Of a stretch of 64,000 bases of DNA, positions 24,652 to 35,715 are shown one piece after another (within the stretch, counting starts at the first letter, position 1; the number at the start of each line of letters is the position of its first letter). Source of the stretch: Bathynomus jamesi (Eukaryota > Arthropoda > Malacostraca > Isopoda > Cirolanidae). The stretch is from contig JAJOZX010007501.1 in assembly GCA_023014485.1 (NCBI GenBank), positions 1-64,000 on the forward strand, in the 5' to 3' direction. The notes under the pieces are model-generated. The model saw only the letters and a program-made list of their open reading frames with translations. It did no database searches and was not told the origin of the DNA. A program made the translations under genes and the position numbers.

Positions 24652-27030
24652 ATGGCTTCTCTAAAAGGAGGACAAGACTGGGGACATTCACACATATGAG
24701 CAACCTAATTGGAACTGGTAGAGAGTTGTTGCCCTCTGAACTCCCAACTCTGCGAGACGTTCTGAAATATGGGCTACTGCTAAGAGAACAAGTGGTGAGG
24801 ATGTGAGAAACTACCCAGCAGCCAGTCTTGCAAAGGACATTTACCCTAAAGTGCTTGAAAAGTGGGAACGAGCAAACAGTTTTTGTAGCCCCCGTTGTAA
24901 ATTCACGAGTCACAATCTTAAACAAGATCCAAGAGAGCTGGGAGCAGGCCAAAAAACATATCTCTTGGGAGAGGAAAGCTACATGTCAAAGAGGCTTTCA
25001 TTGCAAAACTTGACAAGCTTTTTGACATCCTCAGTTGCAAGTGTAAATTGTTCTCTGCTCTGAATTTGGCTGCCTTGCAGATGCTGGTTGCAAAAACGAA
25101 ACTCACATTAACTGTACATGCCCTAGGGAGATGAAGATCCCTGTGAAGGAACTTGCTTTCATTAAAGGTCAGAGAGACAAGTCTGGTTCCATTGGACCAC
25201 ATCAGATTGGCTTGCCAGATCAACCTGAGCACAACAGACAAGTCAAAAAGCAGAAGCGGCAAGAAGACGAAAGAAGAAGGCTTGCTGAATATAAGCAGAC
25301 AAGTAAGCAGGATGTTTCAATGCCATCAAATGAAATAATTTTCTCTGATGATGAAAATGAAGAACAAATAGCTGATGCTCAAGATGGAAAGGATGGAAGT
25401 TATGAAGTGACATTAGAAATACCAAGCACGTCTTCAACTTCCAATAAAAAGCCAGAGTACAACACATTAGAAATACCTAATGTTGCTATGCATAGCATCA
25501 GATATGGTGTTGGCCTGCGTGCCACAGCTGCCATCACCACTGCTGCCTTTATGGATGCTGGCTTGATCACTGAAGAAGACAAGAGACTTGTAGTTGATCA
25601 CAATAAAGTCAAGAGGGCCAAAAAAAAGTTATGAGATCCCTGGATCAGGAATTTGATGATCTTTGTAAGAAGGGTGAAATTGACTGCATCTTCTTTGACG
25701 GCCGTCAAGATACAACTAAAGTTATGCTGAAAGCAGACAATTCAGATCGTCAGTTCCCCAGCATCATCAAAGAAGAGCATTATTCTGTGTGCAGTGAGCC
25801 AGGTGGAAGATATCTCTACCACTTCACTCCTGAGAAAGGCTCAACGAGAAAAAAACCTGCTGAAGTTATTGCTGATAATCTTGTAGATTTCATGAAGAAG
25901 AAGGGCATTGATAAAAGCCTGCAGGCCATTGGAGGTGATTCTACAAATGTTAACACTGGCTGGGAGGGTGGTTCCATGCATTGGGTAGAGGTCAAGCTTT
26001 GCCGTAAGCTGATCTGGTTGGTTTGTGCCCTCCACACTAACGAGTTACCCCTGCGACACTTGATCACAGCACTGGATGGGAAGACCTTGTCTAACAACAA
26101 GTGGACAGGTAACATTGGCAAGATGCTAGACACTGCAACCGAACTTGAAATTGATCCTTCATTCACCAAACTCTCAATTGGAGAGCCTCTTACTTCACTG
26201 AGTGACAATGTCGTAAAGGATCTCTCTACTGATCAAGCGTACGGGTATAGGATCACACAGGCCATAAGGACAGGAGAACTTCCCACAGATCTGGCCCTTC
26301 TTGAAATTGGTCCAGTGAGCCATTCAAGGTGGTTGACAACAGCAAACAGGCTTTGTCGCATATGGGTTTCAAAACATGGCCTTAAAGCAAAACCCTCAAC
26401 AACTTAAGACTGATAGTGGAATACATTGTTGGTGTACTACCCCATGTTGGTTCACATCATCAAGTAAAACACTCTTGGGTGGAAGGCCCACGCCACATCT
26501 TGTTTCAGCTGCGGCTAGTTAGGCTGCAAAAGAAGGCTGTAGTGGATGCTGTTTTGCCAACCATCAAGCGCTCAGCATGGTATGCATTCAGCGAAATGAT
26601 AATCCAGACACTCTTGTGCTCAGATGACAGTGAGGAGAGGAGAGCTGGTGTCCAAAAGATTGTTGACATGAGGGGTGGAGATGATGACACACTTGGAGAT
26701 CTTTCTGTACGTCCCAGGAAGACACCTTCCATCAACCCCAGTGCTTCTTCCGTGTTGGAGCTGACAGACTGGTCTGACGGGGTATTTGAACCTCCTTTGA
26801 CATGTAAACTGACTACAGCGGAAGTAAAGAAGTTCTTTGACAAGCCTATGCAAGTTCCACAGTGGCCCTGTCATGCTCAGTCAATAGAGAGGTGTGTGAA
26901 ACAAGTCACAGAGGCAGCAGGCAGGGTGTATACACATGAGAAACGTGAGGGCTATATCAGAGGCCAAGAAGCAAGTCGGCGGCTGATGTCCAAGAACGAA
27001 TCAAAGCAAGACTTGATGAAACTTGTTTAA
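24652..27030 (+). pseudogene. Family 1 transposase (copy C), at least four frame changes
   Basis: A pyrimidine tract ending in TTTCACAG at about 24572 precedes the start region, as in copies A and B. Pieces in order: an ELPTLRDVLKYGLLLRE block (24740s, shifted frame); the Cys-rich segment with HINCTCPREMKIPVKELAFIKGQRD (25110s); 25131-25634 with the IPNVAMHSIRYGVGLRA and AAFMDAGLITEEDKR blocks; 25631-26407 with CIFFDGRQDTT, IKEEHYSVCSEPGGRYLYHF, IGGDSTNVNTGWEGG, VCALHTNELPLRHL (C-x-x-H), LDGKTLSNNKWTG, DLSTDQAYGYRI and HSRWLTTANRL; and 26416-27030 with WVEGPRHILFQLRL and the C-terminal SIERCVKQVTEAAGRVY. One frame change sits on an A8 run at 25620-25627. The residue match with copy B is high throughout, which shows both descend from one intact gene. 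Confidence 0.8.
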
Positions 27031-27358
27031 ATATTTTTTTTACTGATGTCATTACTTTCTAATGTTGTTTTATGATTACAAGGATATGTTTTATGATTAC
27101 TAGGATATGTTTTATGCAGAGAAACTAAAATTTTTATAGCATTACCTGACATTTTGAGAAGCTAAAATTAATAAATGTTGTTTTCCGAGAGCAATTTATG
27201 TGCTTTTTAATCAAACGTAGATTTACTAAGCTAAGTGTTGAGCAATCACAAAAATAATAGCAGATTTGAATTCTTCACATCCAAAAACATATTTTTAAAA
27301 CCCCTCAGTGAAGGAATTGGCAAAAATTAATTTTCACCTCCCAAATTGACACACCCTA

Positions 27359-27640
27359 TTGCAGTACGGTGACATACTCTTGAATAAACTCTAACTCGGC
27401 ATCTCTAAAGGTGGGCAAACCAAGGCGAGTCATTGCTTCATTTAGTTGATCCTTATGCTTTAAAAGGACAGATAAACTGTCGAAGAGGGAGTTCCATCTA
27501 GTGGCACAAGGTAATCTTAACTGGCAGTTCAGTGTCTCCTGGATGATTTCGGCAGACTTTGGTCTACCAGATAAGTTCCAGAGGGCAGAACACTTACCCA
27601 TAGCAACATTGTGAAGCTTGGAGTAAGGCCATTTCAATAC
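27359..27640 (-). pseudogene. hAT transposase, part upstream of the copy C insertion
   Basis: The minus-strand frame reads LPCATRWNSLFDSLSVLLKH, the RWNS block typical of hAT enzymes, followed by LNEAMTRLGLPTFRDAELEF and EYVTVLQ. It joins the C-terminal part at 22923 once copy C and one 9-bp repeat are disregarded. Confidence 0.85.
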
Positions 27641-28062
27641 GCATCTAAGGGGTTAATAGCTTTGGAAAGAAATATTTCTGTGGATGCGCGGCGCGAAAAA
27701 TATTATTAACATGATATCATTGATATTTATGATATAATTGTAAATATCAGATCCCTTCAACATTATAACTTAAAACCATATTATTTGAAAAAAAAACAGA
27801 AGTTCAGAAAATTTGCGATTTATACAACTTTTTACAATTTTACTTATTATTACTTTCAATTATTTGCATGAATGTATCGGTGTATCGATGAATCGATTTT
27901 TTTCGATACATTTAAGAAAAATGACCTTAGTGACACCGATACCGATACATCAATCAAGTAGCTAAGGCTATACCGTTACCGATACAAAAGTATCGCTCGA
28001 TACGTAACGCCGATACATGTATCGCGATACTGCCCATCTCTGTGTGTATATATATATATATA

Positions 28063-28776
28063 TATTTTTTTTTTCAATTAATGTTAAGTAAATTCAACTA
28101 ATAAACACAGTATATAACAATAAATCAAAACTCAATAAGCTAAAAAAAAATCAGAAAATATTCATTTTGTTTGCATAGAGGTTTAAACCATAGGTCGTCT
28201 TGAGGCAGATTTATCGCACAGAAAACACGATTATGTACACTACATTCTCTTAAAACGCATATCTATAAACTTGATCGCTAAATAGACATTTTCAAAATAT
28301 ATTTCTAAATTTTTTCCGGAATAAGATATTCGAAACATATGGACAGAGCCGAATTAACTAAGAACGATGGAGTTTTTAGATATGCCTTGGCTTGAGGAGG
28401 ACGCAATGAACACCTGGGATTGGGGAACCGAAGCGATAAGAAATCTCGTACTACTGACAAATGCTCTGAAATATGGTCTACCTTATCTCCAAACCAAACA
28501 CCTGTTACCCAAAGCAGCTGTTGTTTTGATTTCAGTGCGACTTGTTGATGCCTAAATTTTCCTACCTAAGCCCGTTCTCAAACTTATTTTCCAAGTAGCA
28601 TTCTCTACCGCTAATAATAATAAAACAAATTTAAATAGTTAAAAATTTATTTAAATTAATTATGTTCAGCAAATTAATATTTTCATAATATAATTTAATT
28701 GTTAAACCTTACTTTCGCTATTATTTGACATATGGTGTATGGACCCCCAATAAACTTTTTCATTTTCATATAAAAG
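28063..28776. other. Unrecognised AT-rich sequence
   Basis: No gene seen. The short ORF 28367-28555 has no recognisable motif. Confidence 0.35.
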
Positions 28777-28856
28777 TGTCCTTGTGTATATATATATATA
28801 TATATATCTTGTGTATATATATATCACAAGGATATATATATATATATATATATAAA
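28777..28856. repeat. (TA)n tract with CCTTGTG...CACAAGG palindrome
   Basis: CCTTGTG at 28777 pairs with CACAAGG at about 28824-28830 across TA tracts, followed by more TA repeat. Confidence 0.8.
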
Positions 28857-28879
28857 AATATTGTATTTTGTTTAACCTC

Positions 28880-29066
28880 CTTCGCAACATCTAGGTCATA
28901 TGACGAGAGGACCTACAGCTTTACGTGGAATCCGAACCACGGTCGCTACATAGTCTGGGACGTAGCGGACGGTCTCCCATCCAACTACTATCGGACCCAA
29001 TGTCGCTTAACTTCGCTGAACGGGGAAGCGTGTTCACATGTTACGACATTGACTACGACGTAGCCC
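28880..29066 (-). mobile_element. 5S rRNA-derived SINE fragment
   Basis: Minus-strand sequence at about 28966-29066 resembles the 5S rRNA body. On the plus strand GGTCTCCCATCCAACTACTA and GCTTAACTTCGCTGA correspond to the reverse complement of the 5S 3' half and internal promoter region. Further along (28911-28943) lies a block shared with the tRNA-type SINEs at 48.6 and 51.9 kb (CCTACAG, TTTACGTGGAATCCGAACCA). The arrangement, 5S head then shared core, fits a SINE3-class retroposon. Pol III type 1 transcription would be expected from the intact form. This copy is diverged. Confidence 0.7.
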
Positions 29067-29067
<1 letters not shown>

Positions 29068-29101
<34 letters not shown>

Positions 29102-29109
29102 ATATATAT
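29068..29109. repeat. (TA)n array
   Basis: Simple repeat between the SINE and copy E. Confidence 0.9.
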
Positions 29110-31974
29110 TAGGCATTCCCAAAACACGAAGTTCGAAATCCAGAAACGCACAATGCTAAACTGGATCCATTGTACTAAAACGAAACCACACAAAAATGTG
29201 CTTGGTAGTCTCATTCTTTCCACTCCCCCAAGCCCCTTGTAGGTTTGGGTCAACTTGTAGAGCGTTGAAACAGCGAGTGTATTAACACGAGCACACAATC
29301 GACACGAGCACACGACTAGCACTACTCGTCCCCAAACACACACACACACAACCACTTTCCGTTCATCAACCCATCCCCACTAGGTGGGCATCTGCTGCCT
29401 GCCTAAACTGTGTTATCAGTCTGACGTGTCGTACCATTACTAATGAGTCTTATTTGTTTCACAGATGGCAACAACACGCAAGCAAGTGAGTTTGTGGCTT
29501 CTCGGGCACCTCAGGGAGGAGGATTTTCTTCCATGAGACAGCTTCCCACCATGGGTGAAGTTGGAAAGCGTCTGTTTCTCATCGAACGAGTCACGAAGCA
29601 AAGCCTTCCAAGAGCATGTAGTGATGTGACCGAAGAACTCATGGAGGTGTGGACAAAGCATCGTTGAAGACTCCCACAAGCCATACATTGTTGCCAAGCT
29701 CAAAAGCTTCACGAGAGGTACGTGAAGTTGTCTAATCACAAGGATCGACGAACGGAAACACAGCGAGCTCATGAACAACAGTTCTTGTTGGAAATGGAGA
29801 CCTTGTTTGATGTTGCTCACTCTGAAGCTGGATCTTCGAAGACAAATAAAGAGGACTGCGACTTCCTTAAAGACCAACGGACAATGAGAAAGATAGTCAT
29901 TGGCCCAGAAGACGTTGCATTTGCCAAAACATCCAAGGCCAAGGCAATGAAGCAGGAGAACGAGGAGCGACGACGAAACAAGTCTAAGGAGGAAATGAAA
30001 CGAATACGGGAGCCGGAGCATGCAGAGGCAGATGCAGAATTGACTGGCAGCTCGTCCAGCTCCACCGAGTCTTCGGGAGAGGAATTCACTCAGTCAGCCA
30101 CCGCCTCCGCCAATGTGGCTCTCAGTCAAAGCCATGATGATGACCCTCGCCGGGTTATCGATGACCCCCAGTTCGTCGCGGCCCTTGACCGGACAAATAC
30201 AAGCGTGCAAAAAGCCATACACATCGTCGCTCCTGCCCTGTCAGCAGCTGGGGTGAATGTGCGAGAATTGACGCTCTCAGCGACCTCCATTCACGGTGCC
30301 AGAACCAAAACACGACACAGAATTGCCGAGGACATTAACCAACTTTGATCCCCAGAAGCCGTGCATTCTCCACTTCGATGGAAGATCCTTCCCGACGAAC
30401 GAGGTGGTAAGTCGGATCGCTTACCCATCGTTGTATCAGGAGAAGGCTTCGAAAAGCTGCTCGCCATTCCAAAAATTGCATCAGGAACCGGAAGAGCAAT
30501 GGGAGATGCCATACTCACCGTGCTGGACAAGTGGCCGAAGGTGAACCATTCATTGCAGGAATATGTTGTGACACAACGGCGGCAAATACAGGTCTCCACA
30601 CAGGAGCATGTGTCACAATTGAAGAAGGCTTGCAGCGTTCACTCATCTTCTTCGCTTGCCGCCACCACACTCACGAGTTGGTGGTGACTGCAGTCTTCGA
30701 CAAGTTCTTTTCTTCCTCTGGCCCGAACATTCCTTTGTTTGCTCGCTTCAGGGATTACTGGAGCTTCACTGACCAGTGCAGCTACCATCCTTTGAAGATG
30801 ACCACAAGACCCTGACCCTTGCAGACTTTTGTCTCTGATAACCGGAACAGTGTTGTTGAATTCATCAGTGCCAGACTTAGTCAGAAGCAGGACCGGGATG
30901 ATTACCAAGAATACATGGAGCTGGCGCTTTCTTCTTGGGGGCAACCGTCCCTCCAAGGAAGCAGAAGAAGAGTTTCTTCCGCTATCCCGGAGCATTCCAC
31001 CGAGCTAGGTGGATGGCAAAAGGAATTTATTCCCTCAAGATCTTGTTTCGGAGGCAGTTTTCCCTAACGCCGTCGAAGAGAAGGCGCTGCGACGCATCAA
31101 CGTATTTTCCACTACGATTTACCTTCGAGCGTGGTTTGAGGCACCCAGTGGCGTCGATGCTCCTCGAAACGACATCGAGCTCCTCCGACAGCTTGAAGGA
31201 TACAAGACCAAAGACGAGGCAGTTGCAACCATTGCGACAGCCAAGGCTCAGAACCACCTCTGGTACCTCAGTGAAGCCCTTGTTGGTCTCGCCTTTTTCT
31301 CGGATAAGGTAGACAATTTGGAAAAGAAGCCTATGCTTAAAAATCTCCATGAGGTCCCTGCGCGCAAGAAGGGGCTAAGAAAATTCGAGTCAAAGTGCAT
31401 GAAATCGCCGTATCTGCTCACTCTCCCAGACTTCGTGACTAAACGGACTGCTAACTTCTTCAAATGCATGGGACTCAAAGTTCCCCACTACCTGGAGGAC
31501 CTGGTGGCGATGAAGGAGAGAGTTAGGGCCATTCTGGTCGTCAATGACTGCGCTGAGCGAGCGGTGAAGCTCGCAACTGATTTCAACAGCTCGATCACCC
31601 AGCGCGAAGACGAGAAAGAATTGGCATTCCAAGTGATCGAGCATCATCGGAAGACTATGCCCAGTGCAAAGAAGTCCCATTACATATGATCCCTATGGAT
31701 ATGTTGGTAAATTTTTCATTGTTTTCTTAATGTTGAAAAGACTAAGGTTTCTGTTAATTGTTTTGGATGTAAAGTTACGGAAGTACATTTTTTGTTCAGC
31801 TGATTCCATAATCTCCCCAATAAGACTTGAAGGAGGCTCCTGGGGCCAGTAATATTACTCAAATTGAATAAAATGTTGTTTGTGTTGTTCAGTTAATAAT
31901 GGACTTGATTAAACATGTGTGGGGTATTGAATTCCAAACTTTGTACATCACCCCTATAGCCGCAGAATGCCCTA
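29110..31974 (+). mobile_element. Family 2 DNA transposon, copy E
   Basis: The ends are TAGGCATTC at 29110 and the inverted form GAATGCCCTA at 31965-31974. They resemble TAGGGTGATTC of copy D. (TA)n sequence flanks both sides, which hides the target duplication. The length is about 2.9 kb. A broken transposase lies at 29443-31689 on the plus strand. Confidence 0.62.
29443..31689 (+). pseudogene. Family 2 transposase (copy E), broken
   Basis: It aligns by eye with copy D. The N-terminal part (29443-29667) contains LPTMGEVGKRLFLIE. 29722-30348 gives a charged segment with FDVAHSEAG and DCDFLKDQR, then a Ser/Glu-rich patch. 30361-30560 gives DRLPIVVSGEGFEKLLA. 30531-30815 gives CCDTTAANTG, FFACRHHTHELVV (C-x-x-H) and SSSGPNIPLFARFRDYW. 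31009-31689 gives LWYLSEALVGLAFF and the C-terminal VVNDCAERAVKLA. HRARWMAKGIYSLKILF is split by a frame change near 31010. Its codons are much richer in G+C than copy D, so the two copies come from distinct lineages of the family. Several frame changes make it non-functional. Confidence 0.7.
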
Positions 31975-32534
31975 ATATATATATATATATAGATAGTGTT
32001 CTACCAAAGTGAAAACGTCTGCTTGCATCCCTGCCTCGACATTGTTGAATTATTTTTAATATAATTTAAAACCGATTTCAGGACCATAATAAATCCTACT
32101 TTTGAAGATGCGACGATGTAAAAATAATTAATTGAGCAAAGTGTATACATTTTTTACTTCACCATGCAGTACCTGTGCCTGAAATGTTGAACGTCCCCTT
32201 ATTAATTTTACAAAAATATGTGGAGTGCTTAAGCCGATATTGATAAAGACACGACCCCAAAGGTATCACTGTCCAATCATCCAATCAGGAAGTCCGTGAG
32301 ATTGTGATTAGTGTACAACTCTTGGTCACCCAAATTGGGTCAACGCTCCCACATATAAAAATGGGGCCAATTTCAGCTCGAGAGCCTATTAGCTGATATT
32401 TGTCAGTGAATAACCACGTATTACTAGTCACCATGAATACAGACAGCGAAACAAATCTTTTCGTCGAAGTTGGTGATATTATGTAAGTTACATTTGCGAA
32501 GTAAAATGAATATATACACATGTTTATTTTTATA
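31975..32534. other. Unrecognised AT-rich sequence
   Basis: A short TA tract at 31975-31991, then AT-rich DNA with no recognisable gene. Confidence 0.35.
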
Positions 32535-32602
32535 TATATATATTATATATATTATATATATATATATATATATATGTAGAGTATATATATATATATATAT
32601 AC
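32535..32602. repeat. (TA)n array
   Basis: Two TA tracts separated by TGTAGAG. Confidence 0.95.
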
Positions 32603-32605
32603 ACA

Positions 32606-32740
32606 CCTCGTTAGGATTCCGTGCGTTGGTGTTTCTTCACGCAAAGGTCAAGCTGGTGGCCCCGCCTCTAGTTCTGGCTTGGTGGAGGAGCGAATTGCTC
32701 TCTTGCGCTCTCCACCGTACATAGCCAGGTAGCTAACATT
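32606..32740 (-). pseudogene. LINE 3' end fragment, inverted relative to 54960-55290
   Basis: The minus strand matches the terminal part of the LINE fragment at 55170-55280: AGCTGGTGGCCCCGCCTCTA and TGGAGAGCGCAAGAGAGCAA-type sequence are shared. It would encode only the last residues of a reverse transcriptase ORF and a 3' UTR. It is a 5'-truncated copy. Confidence 0.7.
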
Positions 32741-32836
32741 TATAAAGCTACCCAGGTTGAAACAATGGACAGAAACACGCACGAAATGTAAGTAGAAAAT
32801 TATATACCCGCATTTCCACCAAAGCTTTTTTTTACT

Positions 32837-32859
32837 TCTCTCTCTCTCTCTCTCTCTCT

Positions 32860-32902
<43 letters not shown>

Positions 32903-33160
32903 TATATATAGTGACCGGTCAAATCATAAACAAATTACGGATGGCTGTGAATTCATTTTTCATATTTTTCTTTTTAATATAAATTAAACTGTGGCGTGTA
33001 GTAAATTTTTTCAATTTCTATTTGTTTACCCGAGCTTATCACGATTTAACCTAACCCTTTGTCAAACGCGTACAATTGAACTAACCGTGCAATCAATTAA
33101 CTCAACCAGGTATTCAATTAACCTAACCATTATCTGATCGGGTACCCTGTCGGTTTAAGC

Positions 33161-33202
<42 letters not shown>
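32837..33202. repeat. Two (CT)n arrays and the first copy of a ~110-bp repeat
   Basis: (CT)n lies at 32837-32892 and 33162-33203. Between them, 33045-33160 carries a block (AATTGAACTAACC, CAATCAATTAAC, ATTCAATTAACC, GATCGG) that recurs at 33476-33585 with about 80 percent identity by eye. The second copy runs into the ATPase remnant. Confidence 0.8.
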
Positions 33203-33208
<6 letters not shown>

Positions 33209-33475
33209 ATATTATATTTGCATCAAATTCACTTAAAATATGTATATTGAACAAAAGAGATATTTTTTAATTCTCAAAATTTGTAAGTAAAAACTACAGT
33301 AGAATTGATCAGCTGGTTACAGCATACTAAAATATTTCTAAACACAAAATAAAGTTTATAAACAGTGTTAATTATTTAACTGCTAATAAGTTTATGTTTT
33401 TAACATTCAAATATAAATATACAGGTGGATGTAAATGACGTAAAATTAGCTTCAAGAGAGCGAATGGATATTCAT

Positions 33476-33586
33476 TTAAACCTTCGTCAAACACGTTCAA
33501 TTGAACTAACCAGGCAATCAATTAACCAAACCGAATATTCAATTAACCGAACCATTATTTGATCGGTTACCTTGGCTGTTTGATGA
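33476..33586. repeat. Second copy of the ~110-bp repeat
   Basis: A direct copy of 33045-33160, rich in CAATTAACC motifs. It abuts the truncated 3' end of the ATPase gene. It could be a terminal or internal repeat of the Polinton-like element; this cannot be decided here. Confidence 0.65.
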
Positions 33587-33589
33587 AGA

Positions 33590-33935
33590 ATACGCTTATG
33601 TTAAGATGGTGGGAGAACACTATAAATGTCTCGGCAAACGTTTTATCCCTTTCCAACATGAGATCGTCAATTACAATAACTGTATGCTCATTTCCCTTTC
33701 ATGAATTAACGTCATATACACCTTTGTGGAACAAAATATCTTGGTACTCGTTGAATACTGACTGGTATGTCGAATAGCACCATATGACTTTATGCACAAA
33801 TTTTGAGAACATATCCCCCTTATCTTTAATGATTTTAAGCATAGACACAGTTTTACCACATCCTGTAGGGCCAGATATAATACAAGTGGATGGGCTCGTG
33901 AACCTGAATTTTTCTACAAAATCCATCTCTAACAC
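33590..33935 (-). pseudogene. Polinton/adintovirus-type packaging ATPase, truncated
   Basis: The minus-strand frame starts at 33935. FTSPSTCIISGPTGCGKTVS holds a Walker A motif at 33849-33872, with the aromatic-rich VIWCYSTYQS block after it. A TGA stop near 33699 interrupts the frame. Beyond it the same frame gives VIVIDDLMLE (Walker B) and FSHHLNISVFFI, the sensor-like block typical of the A32/FtsK-like genome-packaging ATPases of Polintons and adintoviruses. The sequence then decays near 33600. The gene diverges from the polymerase gene that starts at 34007. Role in the family: pumping genome into a capsid. This copy is dead. Confidence 0.8.
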
Positions 33936-35715
33936 GTCACACTCCTAAGTGGAACAATTACAAAATATAATAAAATTTTAAGTGATGCTCCTTATATTCT
34001 ACAGTCTTGCTTTTCCCCTTTTTCCTCAGAACCGTGAATGACAATGAGGATAAGGTTCTGTACCAGCATCATGTCCCCATCATCGATATTGCAGACGATG
34101 CCGATGACCGTGTAGTTGAGTCTACACAATCCACCCCCACTAGCGAACCCCCAGCAACGCCAACTGTAGCACCCCCACGCGAAAATTCGAGAAAACGTGG
34201 TCATGATGAAGCTGATGTTTCGCTTTCCACGTCAGGTATAAAGCGTGCCAGGGGTGCGTCGGTTGTTAGAACCCCACTAATAGTGCCCCAGCCCTCTACG
34301 TCTTACGACATCCCCACCACATTAGTTCCTTCTACAAATAAAACTGTGCCCCCTTATTCCTCTTCAATTCCGGTCGTACCCTCCACAGCTGCAGAATCTC
34401 GTTCTGTAGAGAGTAGCATAACATTCGAGCTGGTGCGCACCGCCACCCCCACCACGGTCCTGACTAGAAACTGGTACGTAGTCAGGGTAGACCCGCGAAC
34501 CATGTATAACAACGGTGTTCAACACGGACTGCGGCGTATTGTAGAGTTTGCCCTTCAGGACAGCGAGGTACGTGAAGTCAGGACGCAGGTGTACTTCGGG
34601 TTCGAGTCAGATGAAAATATAGCGGATAAATGTGAACGTTATTGCGTGAATGATGTGCGCGTGCTTAGAGAATGTTTCCAGGCCTTTAGAAGGATGTACA
34701 TAGACCGGTTCAACTGCGACCCGCTAAAAGTCGCAACCACGATCGCCTCACTTTGCTTTACGGTGTTCAAGAACACTTTCATGCCTAAAGACACACTAGC
34801 CGTCATTCACAGAAACACCCACGCAGTTATGGGCATAAGGGTATTTATTGGCTCATACACCTACAGCATCAGACCGGTGTATACATAGAACATGCCCGCA
34901 ACACGGGGGAAATGCCCATTAAGGTTAATGGTCGTGTTTTTCGGGTGGATGGTCTAAGCGAAGACCGTGCCACTGGTGGGAAGACTGCGTACTCCTTTAA
35001 CGGTTGCTGTGGCATGGATGCCCACGTCCCGAGTGTGGAATCATAGGAGATATCTATGGTAGATCTCCTGCCGATAGTCTTGCATGGACCCGGACCCGCG
35101 TTCAGCTTATAAGCTCCTAGTTCACTCACAAGGTCTTGTGGGAGCACGAATATGATGCACGGATGGAGACAGATGGGCAGTACTGCGAAGAAATAAACAC
35201 CTTCAAACGTTCAATAGTATTGGATCCTCTCAAATGTGGGGATAGCTCGTTCGGTGGACGTACAAACCCCTTCAACCTATACTTTTCGCCTGCGGAGGGC
35301 GTGAAATTCCATTACTATGACTTCTGTTTTTTATACCTCTACGTGATGAAGAACAATCCGTACCCCGTAGGAGCACCTGAAAAGCTGGTGGGACTCGCTT
35401 TGCCTACCATTGAAGAGTTCTCAGCTAATTTGAACGAGAACTATTTCGGCCTTTCTTTCGTAGATGTACTACCCCCTCGCGACTTATGGATGCCGGTCTT
35501 ACCCGTTGTTATAGACCACAAACTCATGTTTCCCCTATGCATGAAGTGCGCAGAGGAGAACAATGGGGCCTGTAATCACACATCCAACCAGCGGAAGATC
35601 AGAGGCGTATATACAAGTCCTGAGCTGTCACTAGCCGTTCGCCATGGTTACAGAATATTGAAGATATACGAGGTTTGGAGGTTTCAGAAGCTCCCCAACC
35701 TTTTTACACCATATA

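Larger units (their letters stand above)
22924..27358 (+). mobile_element. Family 1 DNA transposon, copy C, with perfect 9-bp target duplication
   Basis: The ends are TAGGGTGTGTC at 22924 and the exact inverted GACACACCCTA at 27348-27358, so the innermost terminal repeat is 11 bp. TTGCAGTAC flanks both sides. Total length is 4.4 kb, of which 1.4 kb is a nested mariner (23096-24500); without it the element is about 3.0 kb, close to copy B. It sits within the hAT transposase frame. Confidence 0.92.
21867..28042 (-). mobile_element. hAT element with CGATAC subterminal repeats, host of a nested insertion
   Basis: The ends CAGTGATGGGCA (21867) and, inverted, CAGAGATGGGCA (28042) are typical hAT termini. 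The flanking 8-mers TGTGTGTA (21859-21866) and TGTGTATA (28043-28050) match at 7 of 8. The first about 150 bp and the last about 170 bp are full of CGATAC/GTATCG motifs in both orientations, as expected for subterminal transposase-binding sites. A broken hAT transposase lies on the minus strand. The copy C transposon at 22924-27358 interrupts it. Confidence 0.88.

Noticed and set aside
24647..25262. Minus-strand frames with hydrophobic segments
   Set aside because: They are antisense to the N-terminal part of copy C, where plus-strand motifs are shared with copies A and B.
28367..28555. 62-residue frame starting MEFLDMPWLEEDAMNTWDWG
   Set aside because: Short, isolated in AT-rich DNA and without any motif; it cannot be supported as a gene.
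29440..30021. 193-residue minus-strand frame
   Set aside because: It is antisense to the copy E transposase, whose plus-strand motifs match copy D.
33990..35150. Host gene interpretation of the long frame at 34007
   Set aside because: The downstream motifs in order (FGGRT, VLPPRDLW, motif B, DTDS, PFGYHG) are those of a Polinton-type polymerase; no host-gene feature was seen.
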